Below, piece by piece: positions 1 through 7,679 of a stretch of DNA of 16,745 nucleotides. Location: assembly GCA_964498075.1 (NCBI GenBank), contig CAZCGA010000135.1, positions 1 to 16,745 of the forward strand, given 5' to 3'. A program made the translations under genes and the position numbers. The stretch comes from CAZCGA01 sp964498075 (GTDB lineage Bacteria; Desulfobacterota; Binatia; HRBIN30). Position 1 is the stretch's first letter. Each line of letters starts with the position of its first letter. The notes under the pieces were generated by a model, which saw nothing but the letters and a program-made list of their open reading frames with translations, searched no databases and was not told where the DNA came from.

Positions 1-2032
1 TCGGGTTGACGTTCTTGATCACGCCGTAGGCCCACTTGGCGTTGTTGATCAGGTTCACGTTGCTGAACACCAGCGCCTTCGTCGGCGTGGGCATGTGCGT
101 CTCACCGGTGAAGTTCTTGCGACCGAACTTCGGGGTGTTGACGATCAGCGCCAGATCGCCGTGGTTCCAGTACGCCGGCTCTTCATCCTTTGTATATGCG
201 TGCGCCTTGACGGCTTTGCCGGGGGCGTTGGGATCCAGATTCATCTCGAACGGATCCTCGGCCACCCATCCTTTGAATCCCGGACCGGTCCACGGTGAGC
301 CTTGGAAGAGTGCCGCCTTGTAGTTGCCCGCCCACGTGTGGCAGCCCGCGCCCGGCTGGCCGATGTTACCGGTGAGCATCAACGGCAAGTACGCGGCGCG
401 GTTCATTTCGGTGGCATGGAACCAGTGGTTGATGCCCTCGCCTTGGTGGATGGCCACCGGCTTCATCGTGGCGATGTCTTCGGCGAGTTGCTCGACGAGC
501 TTCTGGGGCGCGTGGGTGATCTCGCAGACCGTCTTCAGATCGTAATCTTTGAGATGCGTCTGATAGAGCGTCCACAGCGTCGCCGCTTCGACTGTTTTGC
601 CGTTCGCGAGCTTGACCTTGAACGAGCCGTCGAGCGCGGGCTCGATGCCGTTCTTGGTCATGGTTTCGCCGACCTCGTCGCGCATGATCGCACGCGGCTC
701 GCTGGTCTTCGCATCCCACACTACGTAGTCGCCGAGCTTGGTGTGCTGCTCGGCGGTGAGGCCCTGGATCTTCATCGACGGGCCATCGGGTGAGAGGGCC
801 GACGTGTAATCGGCGAAGACCTCATGAGCGCGCAGACGCTTGAGGGTGTCCTTGCGCACGAGCAGCGGAAAGTCGGTGAAGCGTTTCACGAACGCTTCGT
901 CGTAGCGCTTCGCGTCGATCAGCAGCTTGGTGATGCCGAGCCACAGCGCCGCGTCGGTTTGCGGGCGGATCGGAATCCAGTAGTCCGCCTTGGTAGACGG
1001 CGGACCGTACTCCGGCGCGATGACGACGATCTTCGCGCCGCGTTCCATGCACTCGATGAACCAGTGCGAGTCGGTGAGCTTGTTCTCGACCAGGTTCTTG
1101 CCGTCCATGATGATCAGTTTGGAAGACCGCAGGTCGTTGAAGTCGCAGTCCGACGCTTGCAGGCCGTGCACCCACGGATGCCCCGGCGCCTGATCGCCGT
1201 GCCAGGTGTAGTTGGACCAGTTGCGGCCGGCGCGCGCTTGCGTGTGATCGACGCCGCGGATCTTCGCATCGAGGAGCGCCAGCGAATTGTTGAGACGATA
1301 CATGCCGTACTTGCCAATCACGCCGAGCAGGCCCATGCCGCCGCGCATCTTGATCGTGCGCGTGCCGGCGCCGCCCATCGCCTTGACCATCTCGGGCTGG
1401 TAGCCGTGCGCGAGCAGATGCTGTGCACCGTCGTCGCCGCTGTAGCGCGTCGCGATGGCATTGAGCGCGCGCGCGATCGCATCGAACGCGTCTTCCCACG
1501 AGATCTGCACGAACTCGTCTTGGCCGCGCGCATCGAACTTGTATTTCGACTTCAGCGCCGGTGTGAGTTCCGGAAAGCCGGCGTCGGCCCACGCCTTCCA
1601 ACCGCGCCGCACGATGGGATGGCGCAGGCGATACGGGCCGTACAGAACGCGATGGAAGGTGTAGCCCTTCGCACACTGCCGCGGGTTCCAGTTCACGCTG
1701 GCATGGTTGCCGTAGAGATCGGCGTACTTCTGATAGTCGTACGTGGAGCCGAGGCGCGTGACGATGCCGTTGCGCACGTAGGCGCGCACGCGGCAGGCGT
1801 GGGTATCGTTCGGCGAGCACACCCAGTCGAAGGACGAATCGTACTTGTACTGATCGCGGTAGATCTTTTCCCAGTCGTGCGTGACACTGCATGCGAGCGG
1901 GTTCTGATCCGGATCGGCGGCGGCCAGCAAGCGCAGCGGCACGCCGCTGATCGTCGCGGCGGCAGTTGTGCCGATGCTGAACCACCGCAGGAAGTCGCGT
2001 CGCGTCAGATCCCAAAAACGGCCGTCGTCCAT
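1..2032 (-). CDS. Type II DMSO-reductase-family molybdopterin oxidoreductase, catalytic (alpha) subunit, NarG/NxrA-like, 3' end cut by window edge
   Basis: The frame is open from an ATG at 2032 (preceded by AGGAGG at 5-base spacing) to the left edge, giving 677 residues with no stop. Residues 10-16 (TRRDFLR) followed by a hydrophobic stretch form a twin-arginine signal, so the enzyme probably folds in the cytoplasm and acts in the periplasm. Cys72, His78, Cys80 and Cys120 lie where the FS0 4Fe-4S cluster is bound in this family, and the text around VRNGIVTR and LLDAKIRG resembles NarG/nitrite-oxidoreductase-type proteins. Family members oxidise or reduce nitrite/nitrate, selenate, chlorate, dimethyl sulfide or ethylbenzene at a bis-MGD molybdenum centre; the substrate here cannot be read from sequence. 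The upstream gene encodes a matching heme subunit 22 bases away. The beta (Fe-S) and chaperone subunits would be expected beyond the left edge. Family call is firm; the exact reaction is open. Confidence 0.88.
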   Translation of the reverse strand, partial: MDDGRFWDLTRRDFLRWFSIGTTAAATISGVPLRLLAAADPDQNPLACSVTHDWEKIYRDQYKYDSSFDWVCSPNDTHACRVRAYVRNGIVTRLGSTYDYQKYADLYGNHASVNWNPRQCAKGYTFHRVLYGPYRLRHPIVRRGWKAWADAGFPELTPALKSKYKFDARGQDEFVQISWEDAFDAIARALNAIATRYSGDDGAQHLLAHGYQPEMVKAMGGAGTRTIKMRGGMGLLGVIGKYGMYRLNNSLALLDAKIRGVDHTQARAGRNWSNYTWHGDQAPGHPWVHGLQASDCDFNDLRSSKLIIMDGKNLVENKLTDSHWFIECMERGAKIVVIAPEYGPPSTKADYWIPIRPQTDAALWLGITKLLIDAKRYDEAFVKRFTDFPLLVRKDTLKRLRAHEVFADYTSALSPDGPSMKIQGLTAEQHTKLGDYVVWDAKTSEPRAIMRDEVGETMTKNGIEPALDGSFKVKLANGKTVEAATLWTLYQTHLKDYDLKTVCEITHAPQKLVEQLAEDIATMKPVAIHQGEGINHWFHATEMNRAAYLPLMLTGNIGQPGAGCHTWAGNYKAALFQGSPWTGPGFKGWVAEDPFEMNLDPNAPGKAVKAHAYTKDEEPAYWNHGDLALIVNTPKFGRKNFTGETHMPTPTKALVFSNVNLINNAKWAYGVIKNVNP

Positions 2033-2054
2033 GAGGACCTCCTGAGCATCTCCG

Positions 2055-3617
2055 TTACTTGTCGAGCTTCAGCTCCTGCCAAATCGTCACGGATTTCTTC
2101 CCGTCGCGGTCGCCCGCCGCGCCGTTCCATAGGGCGAAGGCGACCGGCACGGTTGCGCCCGATTCCAGCGTCACCGCGCCGTCACCCTTGCCCGCCAGCG
2201 CGCGGCGGAAGATCACACGGTACGAATCGGTACCGTACACACCCGTGGCCTTCACTGCCTGATCCGTTGGTGGCCGCGCGCGCAGTGTCCCAAATCCCTG
2301 CGCGCTGAGATCCTCCGCTGCGCTGCCACGAGTGGGATCCGCGACGATGTTGCCCGCGCCCCACGCGGTAACGAAGATGGGATTCGACTCCAGCGTGAGG
2401 GCGTGGCGGTGTGGCTGCTCGTACGGCGACTTGAGCAGGTTGGGATACGAGTCGATGCCAAGATTCGGATACACCTTCTCGAGGTCTTGGAATGCGGGTT
2501 CGAGATCCGCTTGGCGTTCCGACTTCCACATCCAGATGTTCACGAACTGGCCGCGCTGCCCCATCGCAAAGAACGGCGGGTCAGACGTCCCCGCCAGCTC
2601 GACCGCCGCCGCGTCACGGAAGTCCTGCGGGCGCATCGCGGTCGCATCGTGCGTGGTGTCCATCCACACCAGGAGCAACGCGATCTCTTTGCCGTCGTGC
2701 AGCGCGCGCACCGTGAGTTCTTCCGGTCGATCGTAGCGCCACCACAGCGGCATCAAATGCAGATTGAGGCCGGGCGTGCGTGCCCAGACGCCCGCATCGG
2801 GATGCTCGGGCAATGCATCTACGCGGGTCACCGGGATCGTAAAGCGCCGCATCTCGGCACGTGTGCGCTGAACGTCACTCGACCACGACCGCACGAGGTG
2901 CACGAGGTGCCAGGCATCGTCGCCGTAGGCCCACTCGCTCATCGGCATAGGCGTGCCCGGCATGCCAGCGATGACGCGCCGGTACAGGCTCTCCGGCGTC
3001 GGGTCGCCTTTGAAGACACCCGTAGTGAGGTCGCGCGGGCGAATCGGGAAGCCGGCGTCGTCGCGTTGATCGGTGGCGCCGTCGCCTTTGCCATTGGCGC
3101 CGTGACACGAGGCGCAGCCGTCGGCAAACAGTTCGGCCGCGCGTGCCTTGGCTCTGTCGTCGAAGGTTGGCTCGGGAGGCACACTGACCGGTCCGCTGCC
3201 GACGCCCCCCGCACTCGGCGGCTCCGCCGCGGGCGGAACCACAAGCGGCTTCTCGGTGAGCGACTTGACGTACGCTACGAGCGCCCAGCGCGTCTCTTCG
3301 GGAAGATAGCCCCACGCTGGCATGGCAGAACCCGGCATGCCGCGCGAAATCGTCTGGAACAGGTCATCGTCGGTCGGCACGCCTTCCCAGGTCGAAACTA
3401 AACGAAACCTGCTGGTGCGGAAGTCGCGGGGCCGCGGATACAGCAGGTAAGCAGCCTCGCCGTCGCCGCGGCCTTCAACGCCATGGCACGGGGCGCACTG
3501 TTTTGTGAAGACCTGTTTTCCCAGCGCCAATACCTCGGGTGCGGTCGGCGCCGTGCCCGCCACGACCTGACCTCCGATGAGAAGAGAGAGCAGCGCTACA
3601 CCAAGGACTAGGCCCAT
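2055..3617 (-). CDS. Diheme cytochrome c fused to ethylbenzene-dehydrogenase-type heme-binding (gamma) domain
   Basis: This is a 520-residue secreted protein. Residues 1-20 form a Sec signal peptide. The first cytochrome c domain has CAPCH at 41-45 and a distal-Met motif GMPGSAMP at 93-100. The second has CASCH at 168-172 and GMPGTPMP at 218-225. A Pro-rich linker (about 128-150) separates them. Residues about 256-515 resemble the heme-binding gamma subunit of type II DMSO-reductase enzymes (EB_dh family), which in characterised members holds one b heme. The protein would therefore carry electrons between the molybdoenzyme encoded 22 bases downstream and periplasmic or membrane partners. The start is supported by GGAGG 7 bases upstream. 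Fusion of two c-type domains with the gamma domain is notable. Domain calls are confident; the electron partner is unknown. Confidence 0.88.
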   Translation of the reverse strand: MGLVLGVALLSLLIGGQVVAGTAPTAPEVLALGKQVFTKQCAPCHGVEGRGDGEAAYLLYPRPRDFRTSRFRLVSTWEGVPTDDDLFQTISRGMPGSAMPAWGYLPEETRWALVAYVKSLTEKPLVVPPAAEPPSAGGVGSGPVSVPPEPTFDDRAKARAAELFADGCASCHGANGKGDGATDQRDDAGFPIRPRDLTTGVFKGDPTPESLYRRVIAGMPGTPMPMSEWAYGDDAWHLVHLVRSWSSDVQRTRAEMRRFTIPVTRVDALPEHPDAGVWARTPGLNLHLMPLWWRYDRPEELTVRALHDGKEIALLLVWMDTTHDATAMRPQDFRDAAAVELAGTSDPPFFAMGQRGQFVNIWMWKSERQADLEPAFQDLEKVYPNLGIDSYPNLLKSPYEQPHRHALTLESNPIFVTAWGAGNIVADPTRGSAAEDLSAQGFGTLRARPPTDQAVKATGVYGTDSYRVIFRRALAGKGDGAVTLESGATVPVAFALWNGAAGDRDGKKSVTIWQELKLDK

Positions 3618-3688
3618 AGGTCACCCTCCAACGACACGCGTGCGTTAACGGCATTGCGGCGGGACGGGGCACAAACAGCGCCAACGCG

Positions 3689-3805
3689 TCACGTCCCAAA
3701 TCTTGTGACCGCGACCGGCCGACCGTCGCGGCGACCGAGGATGAGGGCCGTCACTCCGGCCGCGAGCAACGCGGTGATCACTGTCGAACGTGCCTTCGGT
3801 TTCAT
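3689..3805 (-). CDS. Small single-span membrane peptide (38 aa), unrecognised
   Basis: A 38-codon ORF starts at an ATG at 3805 that is preceded by a strong AAGGAGGAG ribosome site at about 5-base spacing, on the strand of the downstream cytochrome gene and 71 bases before it. The product has a basic N-terminus (MKPKAR), one hydrophobic span at about residues 8-23, and a basic, Arg-rich C-terminus (RRDGR). This predicts a single-pass inner-membrane peptide. It lies in frame with the truncated acyltransferase upstream, so it could also be read as that fragment's tail, but its own ribosome site argues for independent translation. I do not recognise a family. It may belong to the molybdoenzyme operon or be debris at the junction between two clusters. 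Confidence 0.45.
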   Translation of the reverse strand: MKPKARSTVITALLAAGVTALILGRRDGRPVAVTRFGT

Positions 3806-3848
3806 CGCTGCTCCTCCTTCGCGCTCGTGTGCCTCGTCGCTGGAGGGC

Positions 3849-4117
3849 TCAGAGCAGTTCACGTACCACTGCGATGGCCGCATCCGCTGCAGCGAATCCG
3901 ACCGGCTTATTCCGATCCTTGAGAAGTACCAGCCACACGCGGCGTCGTACGGAACGACGCCCGAGTGGCAGCCGACGATGAGCGCCCGCCCCTTGGGCAG
4001 ATGCTCCGCACCGACGACGCGCGGCCGGAAGTACGGCCACAGCGTCGCCCGCACGTAGCCCAACCAACGCTCGGCCGTAGCCCGATCGAATCCGTCAGCG
4101 TTGTGTTTGTCGGCCAT
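3849..4117 (-). pseudogene. Truncated PlsC-like (glycero)lipid acyltransferase fragment
   Basis: The ATG at 4117 lies 3 bases after the stop of the E2-like gene. The first roughly 60 residues resemble the N-terminus of lysophospholipid acyltransferases: YFRPRVVGAEHLPKG, then GCHSGVVPYDAA, the His-containing substrate site. Homology stops just after this motif, near 3925. From there the same frame continues as unlike-family sequence, while a different minus frame ending at the TGA at 3849 reads as a plausible protein tail (VLLKDRNKPVGFAAADA onward). The full family needs about 200-270 residues, so no active enzyme can be made. I read this as an internal deletion or rearrangement plus frameshift. 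The out-of-frame tail may be this gene's own C-terminus or that of another gene; I cannot assign it. Confidence 0.55.
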
Positions 4118-4120
4118 GGG

Positions 4121-5728
4121 TCAACTCGTGCGGTCGCCGCGTGACACGAATCGTTCTCCCTCGAAATGGCCGGTGCGATACCGCCATGCGAACGGGCGGA
4201 AGCGCATGCCACGCCGCCGGCAGACCTCGCGCACCTCGTCGGACAGTTTGTCCTGCACGCCGAACACTCGCGAGCCGGCGAGGTCGAAGAGTGTCACACC
4301 GGTAGGAACCGACGGAGCGGGCGCTTCGGTGAAAGCGAGGATGACGGCGCGCTGCGGCAAAGCGGCACTACCGAGGTCACCAGACGGAACGAACAGCACG
4401 GCGCTGGCCTGCCCCGAGTCGAGCGTGATCACCTCCCCCGAATCATGCCGCGCGACACGATAGCCGCGTTCTCCGAGCACGGCGGCGATCTCTGGCATGA
4501 GCCGCTCGCGCACAATGCCGATCTGCTCGGGGCGCGACGGCGCGGTGACGTGGCGAATCACCTGCGCCGGAACCCCGCCAACGAAGGTGCCGGGCGCGAC
4601 GTTGAGCGCGACCAAGGAGTTCACCATCACCGTGGCGCCCGCCCCAATCGTCACGCCGGGAAAGATGAACGCGTGGTTCCCGATGAACACGTGATCGCCA
4701 ACCTCGATCGGCGCAAACAAGGACGGATAGCCGCGCAGGACGGATTGCCAGTGGCTGTGCGTGAACAGCATGGCGCGGGAGCCGATGCACACTTCATCGC
4801 CGAGGGTGATCGGCTGACCCGCGTTGAGGTATGCGCCTTCACCGAAGAAGCACGCATCGCCGGCGCGCAAGCAGGCGTCGGGTTCGTCGCTCCCGCCGCC
4901 ACCGATGACGACGTCGTCTTTCGACCACAGGGCGTCGCCGATCTCGACCGAGCGGCACCGGAGGCGCGTGCGCTTGCCGAAAGCCACCAACCGCCCCAGC
5001 TGCAGGCGCTCGCAGTCGATCGTCGTCTCGGCCCCGATCGTGGATGCCGCCCCGATGTCGATGTGCTGTGCGACGATGATGGCCCCCGACTCGATGCGCA
5101 CGCCTTCTCCGATGTGTGCCCCATGCTGGCGGTAGAGATGCACCTTCATCTCCGACGACAGCGTGCGGAACGCTGCGGGGTCGCGACGCAGCAGTTCCAG
5201 GAAGGCGGAGTCGACCATGCCGCTCGCGGCGGGGGGACCAACCGAAGCGCCAGCCGTTTCGATATCGGCGCGCGTAATCTCACCGCGCGGCCCGCTGCCG
5301 CGGAGGCTTTCGAGCGCGATGCCGTGCTGGCGCGCCAAGCGGCGCGCCGCGGGGCTAGCTGCGCTTCGAGTCGGGCTTCGAGACCGCCCCTGAGAAGACG
5401 GGGCCTCCTCGAGGACAAAGGACTCTTCCGCTCGTTCAGAGGAGCCGCCTTCTTCAACCGTGCTCCAGGCCTCAGGCGCCGGTATCGCTTCGTCCGCGTC
5501 GCCGATGAACGCGAGCACACCGAGCACTGCGACGCGCGTGCCCACCGGTGCGACGATCTGGCGGACGATGCCCGACACCTCGGCCTCGACCTCGGCGTTG
5601 ACCTTGTCCGTTTCAACCTCGAAGAGTGGATCGCCGGCGTGCACCGCATCGCCTTCCCGCTTCAGCCATGCCCGCACGACCCCATGCGTCATGTTGGCGT
5701 CGAGGATGGGAAGGACGACAGGTTGCAT
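4121..5728 (-). CDS. E2-like hybrid: lipoyl domain, E3/E1-binding domain, hexapeptide-repeat acyltransferase
   Basis: A 535-residue protein starts at the ATG at 5728, which overlaps the E1beta stop as ATGA. Residues 1-78 form a lipoyl domain with the lipoylation site ETDK (Lys42). An acidic, Ser/Pro-rich linker follows. Residues about 125-157 (SPAARRLARQHGI, then GRGE-like GPRGEITRADI) are a peripheral-subunit-binding domain. The normal E2 acyltransferase domain with its HxxxDG site is absent. Instead residues about 203-395 show hexapeptide repeats of a left-handed beta-helix (for example IEVGDHVFIGNHAFIFPGVT), with His324/His326 in LFTHSHW as candidate catalytic residues. About 140 C-terminal residues are unassigned. 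The likely role is transfer of an acyl group from the lipoyl arm, charged by the adjacent E1, to a hydroxyl or amine. Domain calls are firm; the acceptor and the transfer chemistry are inferred. Confidence 0.9.
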   Translation of the reverse strand: MQPVVLPILDANMTHGVVRAWLKREGDAVHAGDPLFEVETDKVNAEVEAEVSGIVRQIVAPVGTRVAVLGVLAFIGDADEAIPAPEAWSTVEEGGSSERAEESFVLEEAPSSQGRSRSPTRSAASPAARRLARQHGIALESLRGSGPRGEITRADIETAGASVGPPAASGMVDSAFLELLRRDPAAFRTLSSEMKVHLYRQHGAHIGEGVRIESGAIIVAQHIDIGAASTIGAETTIDCERLQLGRLVAFGKRTRLRCRSVEIGDALWSKDDVVIGGGGSDEPDACLRAGDACFFGEGAYLNAGQPITLGDEVCIGSRAMLFTHSHWQSVLRGYPSLFAPIEVGDHVFIGNHAFIFPGVTIGAGATVMVNSLVALNVAPGTFVGGVPAQVIRHVTAPSRPEQIGIVRERLMPEIAAVLGERGYRVARHDSGEVITLDSGQASAVLFVPSGDLGSAALPQRAVILAFTEAPAPSVPTGVTLFDLAGSRVFGVQDKLSDEVREVCRRRGMRFRPFAWRYRTGHFEGERFVSRGDRTS

Positions 5729-6702
5729 CAAGCAATCAGCTCCTTCACGGTACGCACGATGTCGTCCTGGTTCGGAAGCGCCGCTTCCTCCAACGGTGGG
5801 CTGAATGGAATGGGTACGTCGGCGGCGGCGATGCGGCGGATCGGGGCGTCGAGGTACTCGTAAGCGAGCTCGGCGACCCGTGCTGCAACCTCTGCGCCGA
5901 TGCCGCCGGTGCGCGTACCCTCCTCGATGCAGACGAGTCGCCCCGTCTTCCGAACCGATTCCACGATTGTGTCGCTGTCTAGCGGCACCAAGGAACGCAA
6001 GTCGATGACTTCGGCGTCGATCCCGCTGCTGGCGAGCTGCTCGGCCGCCTGCAACGCGACGCCGGTATAGTAGGAGTAGGCAACCAGCGTGACGTCCGCG
6101 CCCGCGCGGCGCACGGCGGCGCGCCCGATCGGCGCCGGCGGCACATTGTCGGCAACCAGGCCGCTGCTGGCATACAGCAGCTTGTGCTCGACGCACAGCA
6201 CGGGGTTGTCATCGCGCATCGCCGCGAGCAACAAACCCTTGGCGTCCGCGGGTGTTGCGGGCGCCACAACCTTGAGCCCCGGCACGTGCAGGAACCACGC
6301 CTCGAGGCTCTGCGAATGTGTCGCCCCGTAACAGCGACCGCCCCCCGCTGGGGTGCGCAACACCAGCGGTACGCGCGCCTGCGGACCGTACATGTACCGG
6401 AACTTGGCGGCGTGGTTGGCGAGCTGGTCCATCGCCAGCGTAATGAAATCCATGAACATGATCTCCACCACGGGCCGCATACCGGTGAGCGCCGCGCCCG
6501 TGGCGGCGCCGACTATGGTCGCCTCGGAGATCGGGGTGCAGCGCACGCGTTCAGGTCCAAACTCCGCCAGGAGGCCGCGCGTCACGCCGAACGCGCCACC
6601 GTAAGCGCCGATGTCTTCACCCATGAGGAAAACGCGCGGGTCCCGCAGCATCTCCTCGCGCAGTGCCTCTTGGAGCGCCTGCCAGTACGTCAGCTCTCGC
6701 AT
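5728..6702 (-). CDS. 2-oxo acid dehydrogenase E1 component, beta subunit (transketolase-like)
   Basis: A 324-residue protein of normal family length, similar to pyruvate/acetoin/branched-chain E1beta subunits. The N-terminal transketolase pyrimidine domain has GEDIG at 28-32 and the TPP-activating glutamate at Glu60 in PISEATIVGA. GATHSQSLEAW near 127-136 carries the conserved active-site His129. The C-terminal transketolase domain (about 190-320) includes IDLRSLVPLD and IEEG. With E1alpha it decarboxylates a 2-oxo acid and reductively acylates a lipoyl arm. Its start overlaps the E1alpha stop by 13 bases and its stop overlaps the E2-like start as ATGA, which suggests translational coupling and equal subunit supply. 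Sequence alone does not separate pyruvate, acetoin or branched-chain substrates. Confidence 0.93.
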   Translation of the reverse strand: MRELTYWQALQEALREEMLRDPRVFLMGEDIGAYGGAFGVTRGLLAEFGPERVRCTPISEATIVGAATGAALTGMRPVVEIMFMDFITLAMDQLANHAAKFRYMYGPQARVPLVLRTPAGGGRCYGATHSQSLEAWFLHVPGLKVVAPATPADAKGLLLAAMRDDNPVLCVEHKLLYASSGLVADNVPPAPIGRAAVRRAGADVTLVAYSYYTGVALQAAEQLASSGIDAEVIDLRSLVPLDSDTIVESVRKTGRLVCIEEGTRTGGIGAEVAARVAELAYEYLDAPIRRIAAADVPIPFSPPLEEAALPNQDDIVRTVKELIA

Positions 6703-7679
6703 GGACCCGTTCCAGTGGCGAAGACACCGTCGGTAAGCGCCGCTGCTGCAGGAAAGGGACTCCGGCGGGCGAAGTCGACCGCCGTGTCGACCGCGGCCAC
6801 GGCGTCACGCGCGATCGTGTCGAGCTCGCTGGTGGTGGCCAGCGCATGGTTGAGCAGGACGGAGCGCCAGCGCGGGATCGGGTCACGCTCGCGCCACGCG
6901 CCTTCCTCGTCCCGGCTGCGATAGACGCGCTGGTCGCTCTTGGAGTGGCCGAGGAAGCGGTAGGTCTTGCACTCGATCAACGTCGGCCCGCGCCCGCCGC
7001 GGGCCCGCTCCACGGCCGCGCGCACCGCCGCCGTGACCGCCGCGACATCCATCCCGTCGACTCGGACTCCCGGCATACCGTACGCCGCCGCGCGATCGGC
7101 AATGTGCTCGACGGCGCACGCGTCGCGCACGCCGGTCGACATCGCGTAGCCGTTGTTCTCGCAGACGTAGACGGCGGGCAGTCGCCACAGGCCAGCGAGG
7201 TTGAGCGATTCGTGAAACGTCCCCTGATTGGCGGCGCCGTCTCCGAAAAAGACGGCGACCACCTGGCCGCTGCCGCGCATGTGCGCCGACAGCGCGGCGC
7301 CGGTGCCGATCGGGATGCCGCCACCGGTGATCCCGTTCGAACCCAGGTGCCCGACGCTGAAGTCGGCCAGATGCTGCGTGCCGCCCTTACCGCCGCCGTA
7401 GCCGTCGGCTTTGCCGAACAACTCCGCCATGAGCCGATTCGGGTCGCCGCCCTTGGCCAACAGATGGCCGTGTCCGCGGTGCGTGCTGACCACCCAATCG
7501 TCGGCGCGCAGCGCCATGCAGGTGCCCACCGCCACCGCTTCCTGCCCGATGTACGGGTGTGTCGTGCCGCGGATGCTGCCGTCGCCGACCAGCTGCAGCA
7601 CGCGTTCCTCGAAGACGCGGATCAGCGTCAGCAAGTAGAGTACGCGTCGGGCATCCGTGGCGTTGAACATGGCCGTCAT
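6690..7679 (-). CDS. 2-oxo acid dehydrogenase E1 component, alpha subunit (TPP-binding)
   Basis: A 329-residue protein close to pyruvate/acetoin dehydrogenase E1alpha. The TPP-binding motif runs from GDGAANQG (146-153) to ENNGYAMST (174-182), with the GDG and NN pair at normal spacing. THRGHGH at about 66-72 and FLGHSKSD match conserved active-site and phosphorylation-loop positions. The chosen start at 7679 overlaps the deacetylase stop as ATGA; a longer open frame to 7949 would run into the deacetylase coding region and is rejected. It forms the alpha2beta2 E1 enzyme with the product of the next gene and should feed the hybrid lipoyl protein. No E3 dihydrolipoamide dehydrogenase lies in the window, so a housekeeping E3 would be needed if the cycle is oxidative. 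Confidence 0.93.
   Translation of the reverse strand: MTAMFNATDARRVLYLLTLIRVFEERVLQLVGDGSIRGTTHPYIGQEAVAVGTCMALRADDWVVSTHRGHGHLLAKGGDPNRLMAELFGKADGYGGGKGGTQHLADFSVGHLGSNGITGGGIPIGTGAALSAHMRGSGQVVAVFFGDGAANQGTFHESLNLAGLWRLPAVYVCENNGYAMSTGVRDACAVEHIADRAAAYGMPGVRVDGMDVAAVTAAVRAAVERARGGRGPTLIECKTYRFLGHSKSDQRVYRSRDEEGAWRERDPIPRWRSVLLNHALATTSELDTIARDAVAAVDTAVDFARRSPFPAAAALTDGVFATGTGPCES

Noticed and set aside
824..2308. Long plus-strand open frame (494 codons) across the molybdoenzyme gene
   Set aside because: Antisense shadow of the minus-strand catalytic subunit, which has clear family motifs; the plus reading is Arg/His-rich with no recognisable domain.
4166..5863. Long plus-strand open frame (565 codons) across the E2-like gene
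   Set aside because: Antisense to a gene with firm lipoyl, subunit-binding and hexapeptide motifs; GC-rich codon bias creates such frames.
5729..6196. Upstream in-frame extension of the E2-like gene
   Set aside because: It runs inside the E1beta gene in another frame; the ATG at 5728 with the ATGA overlap begins exactly at the lipoyl domain.
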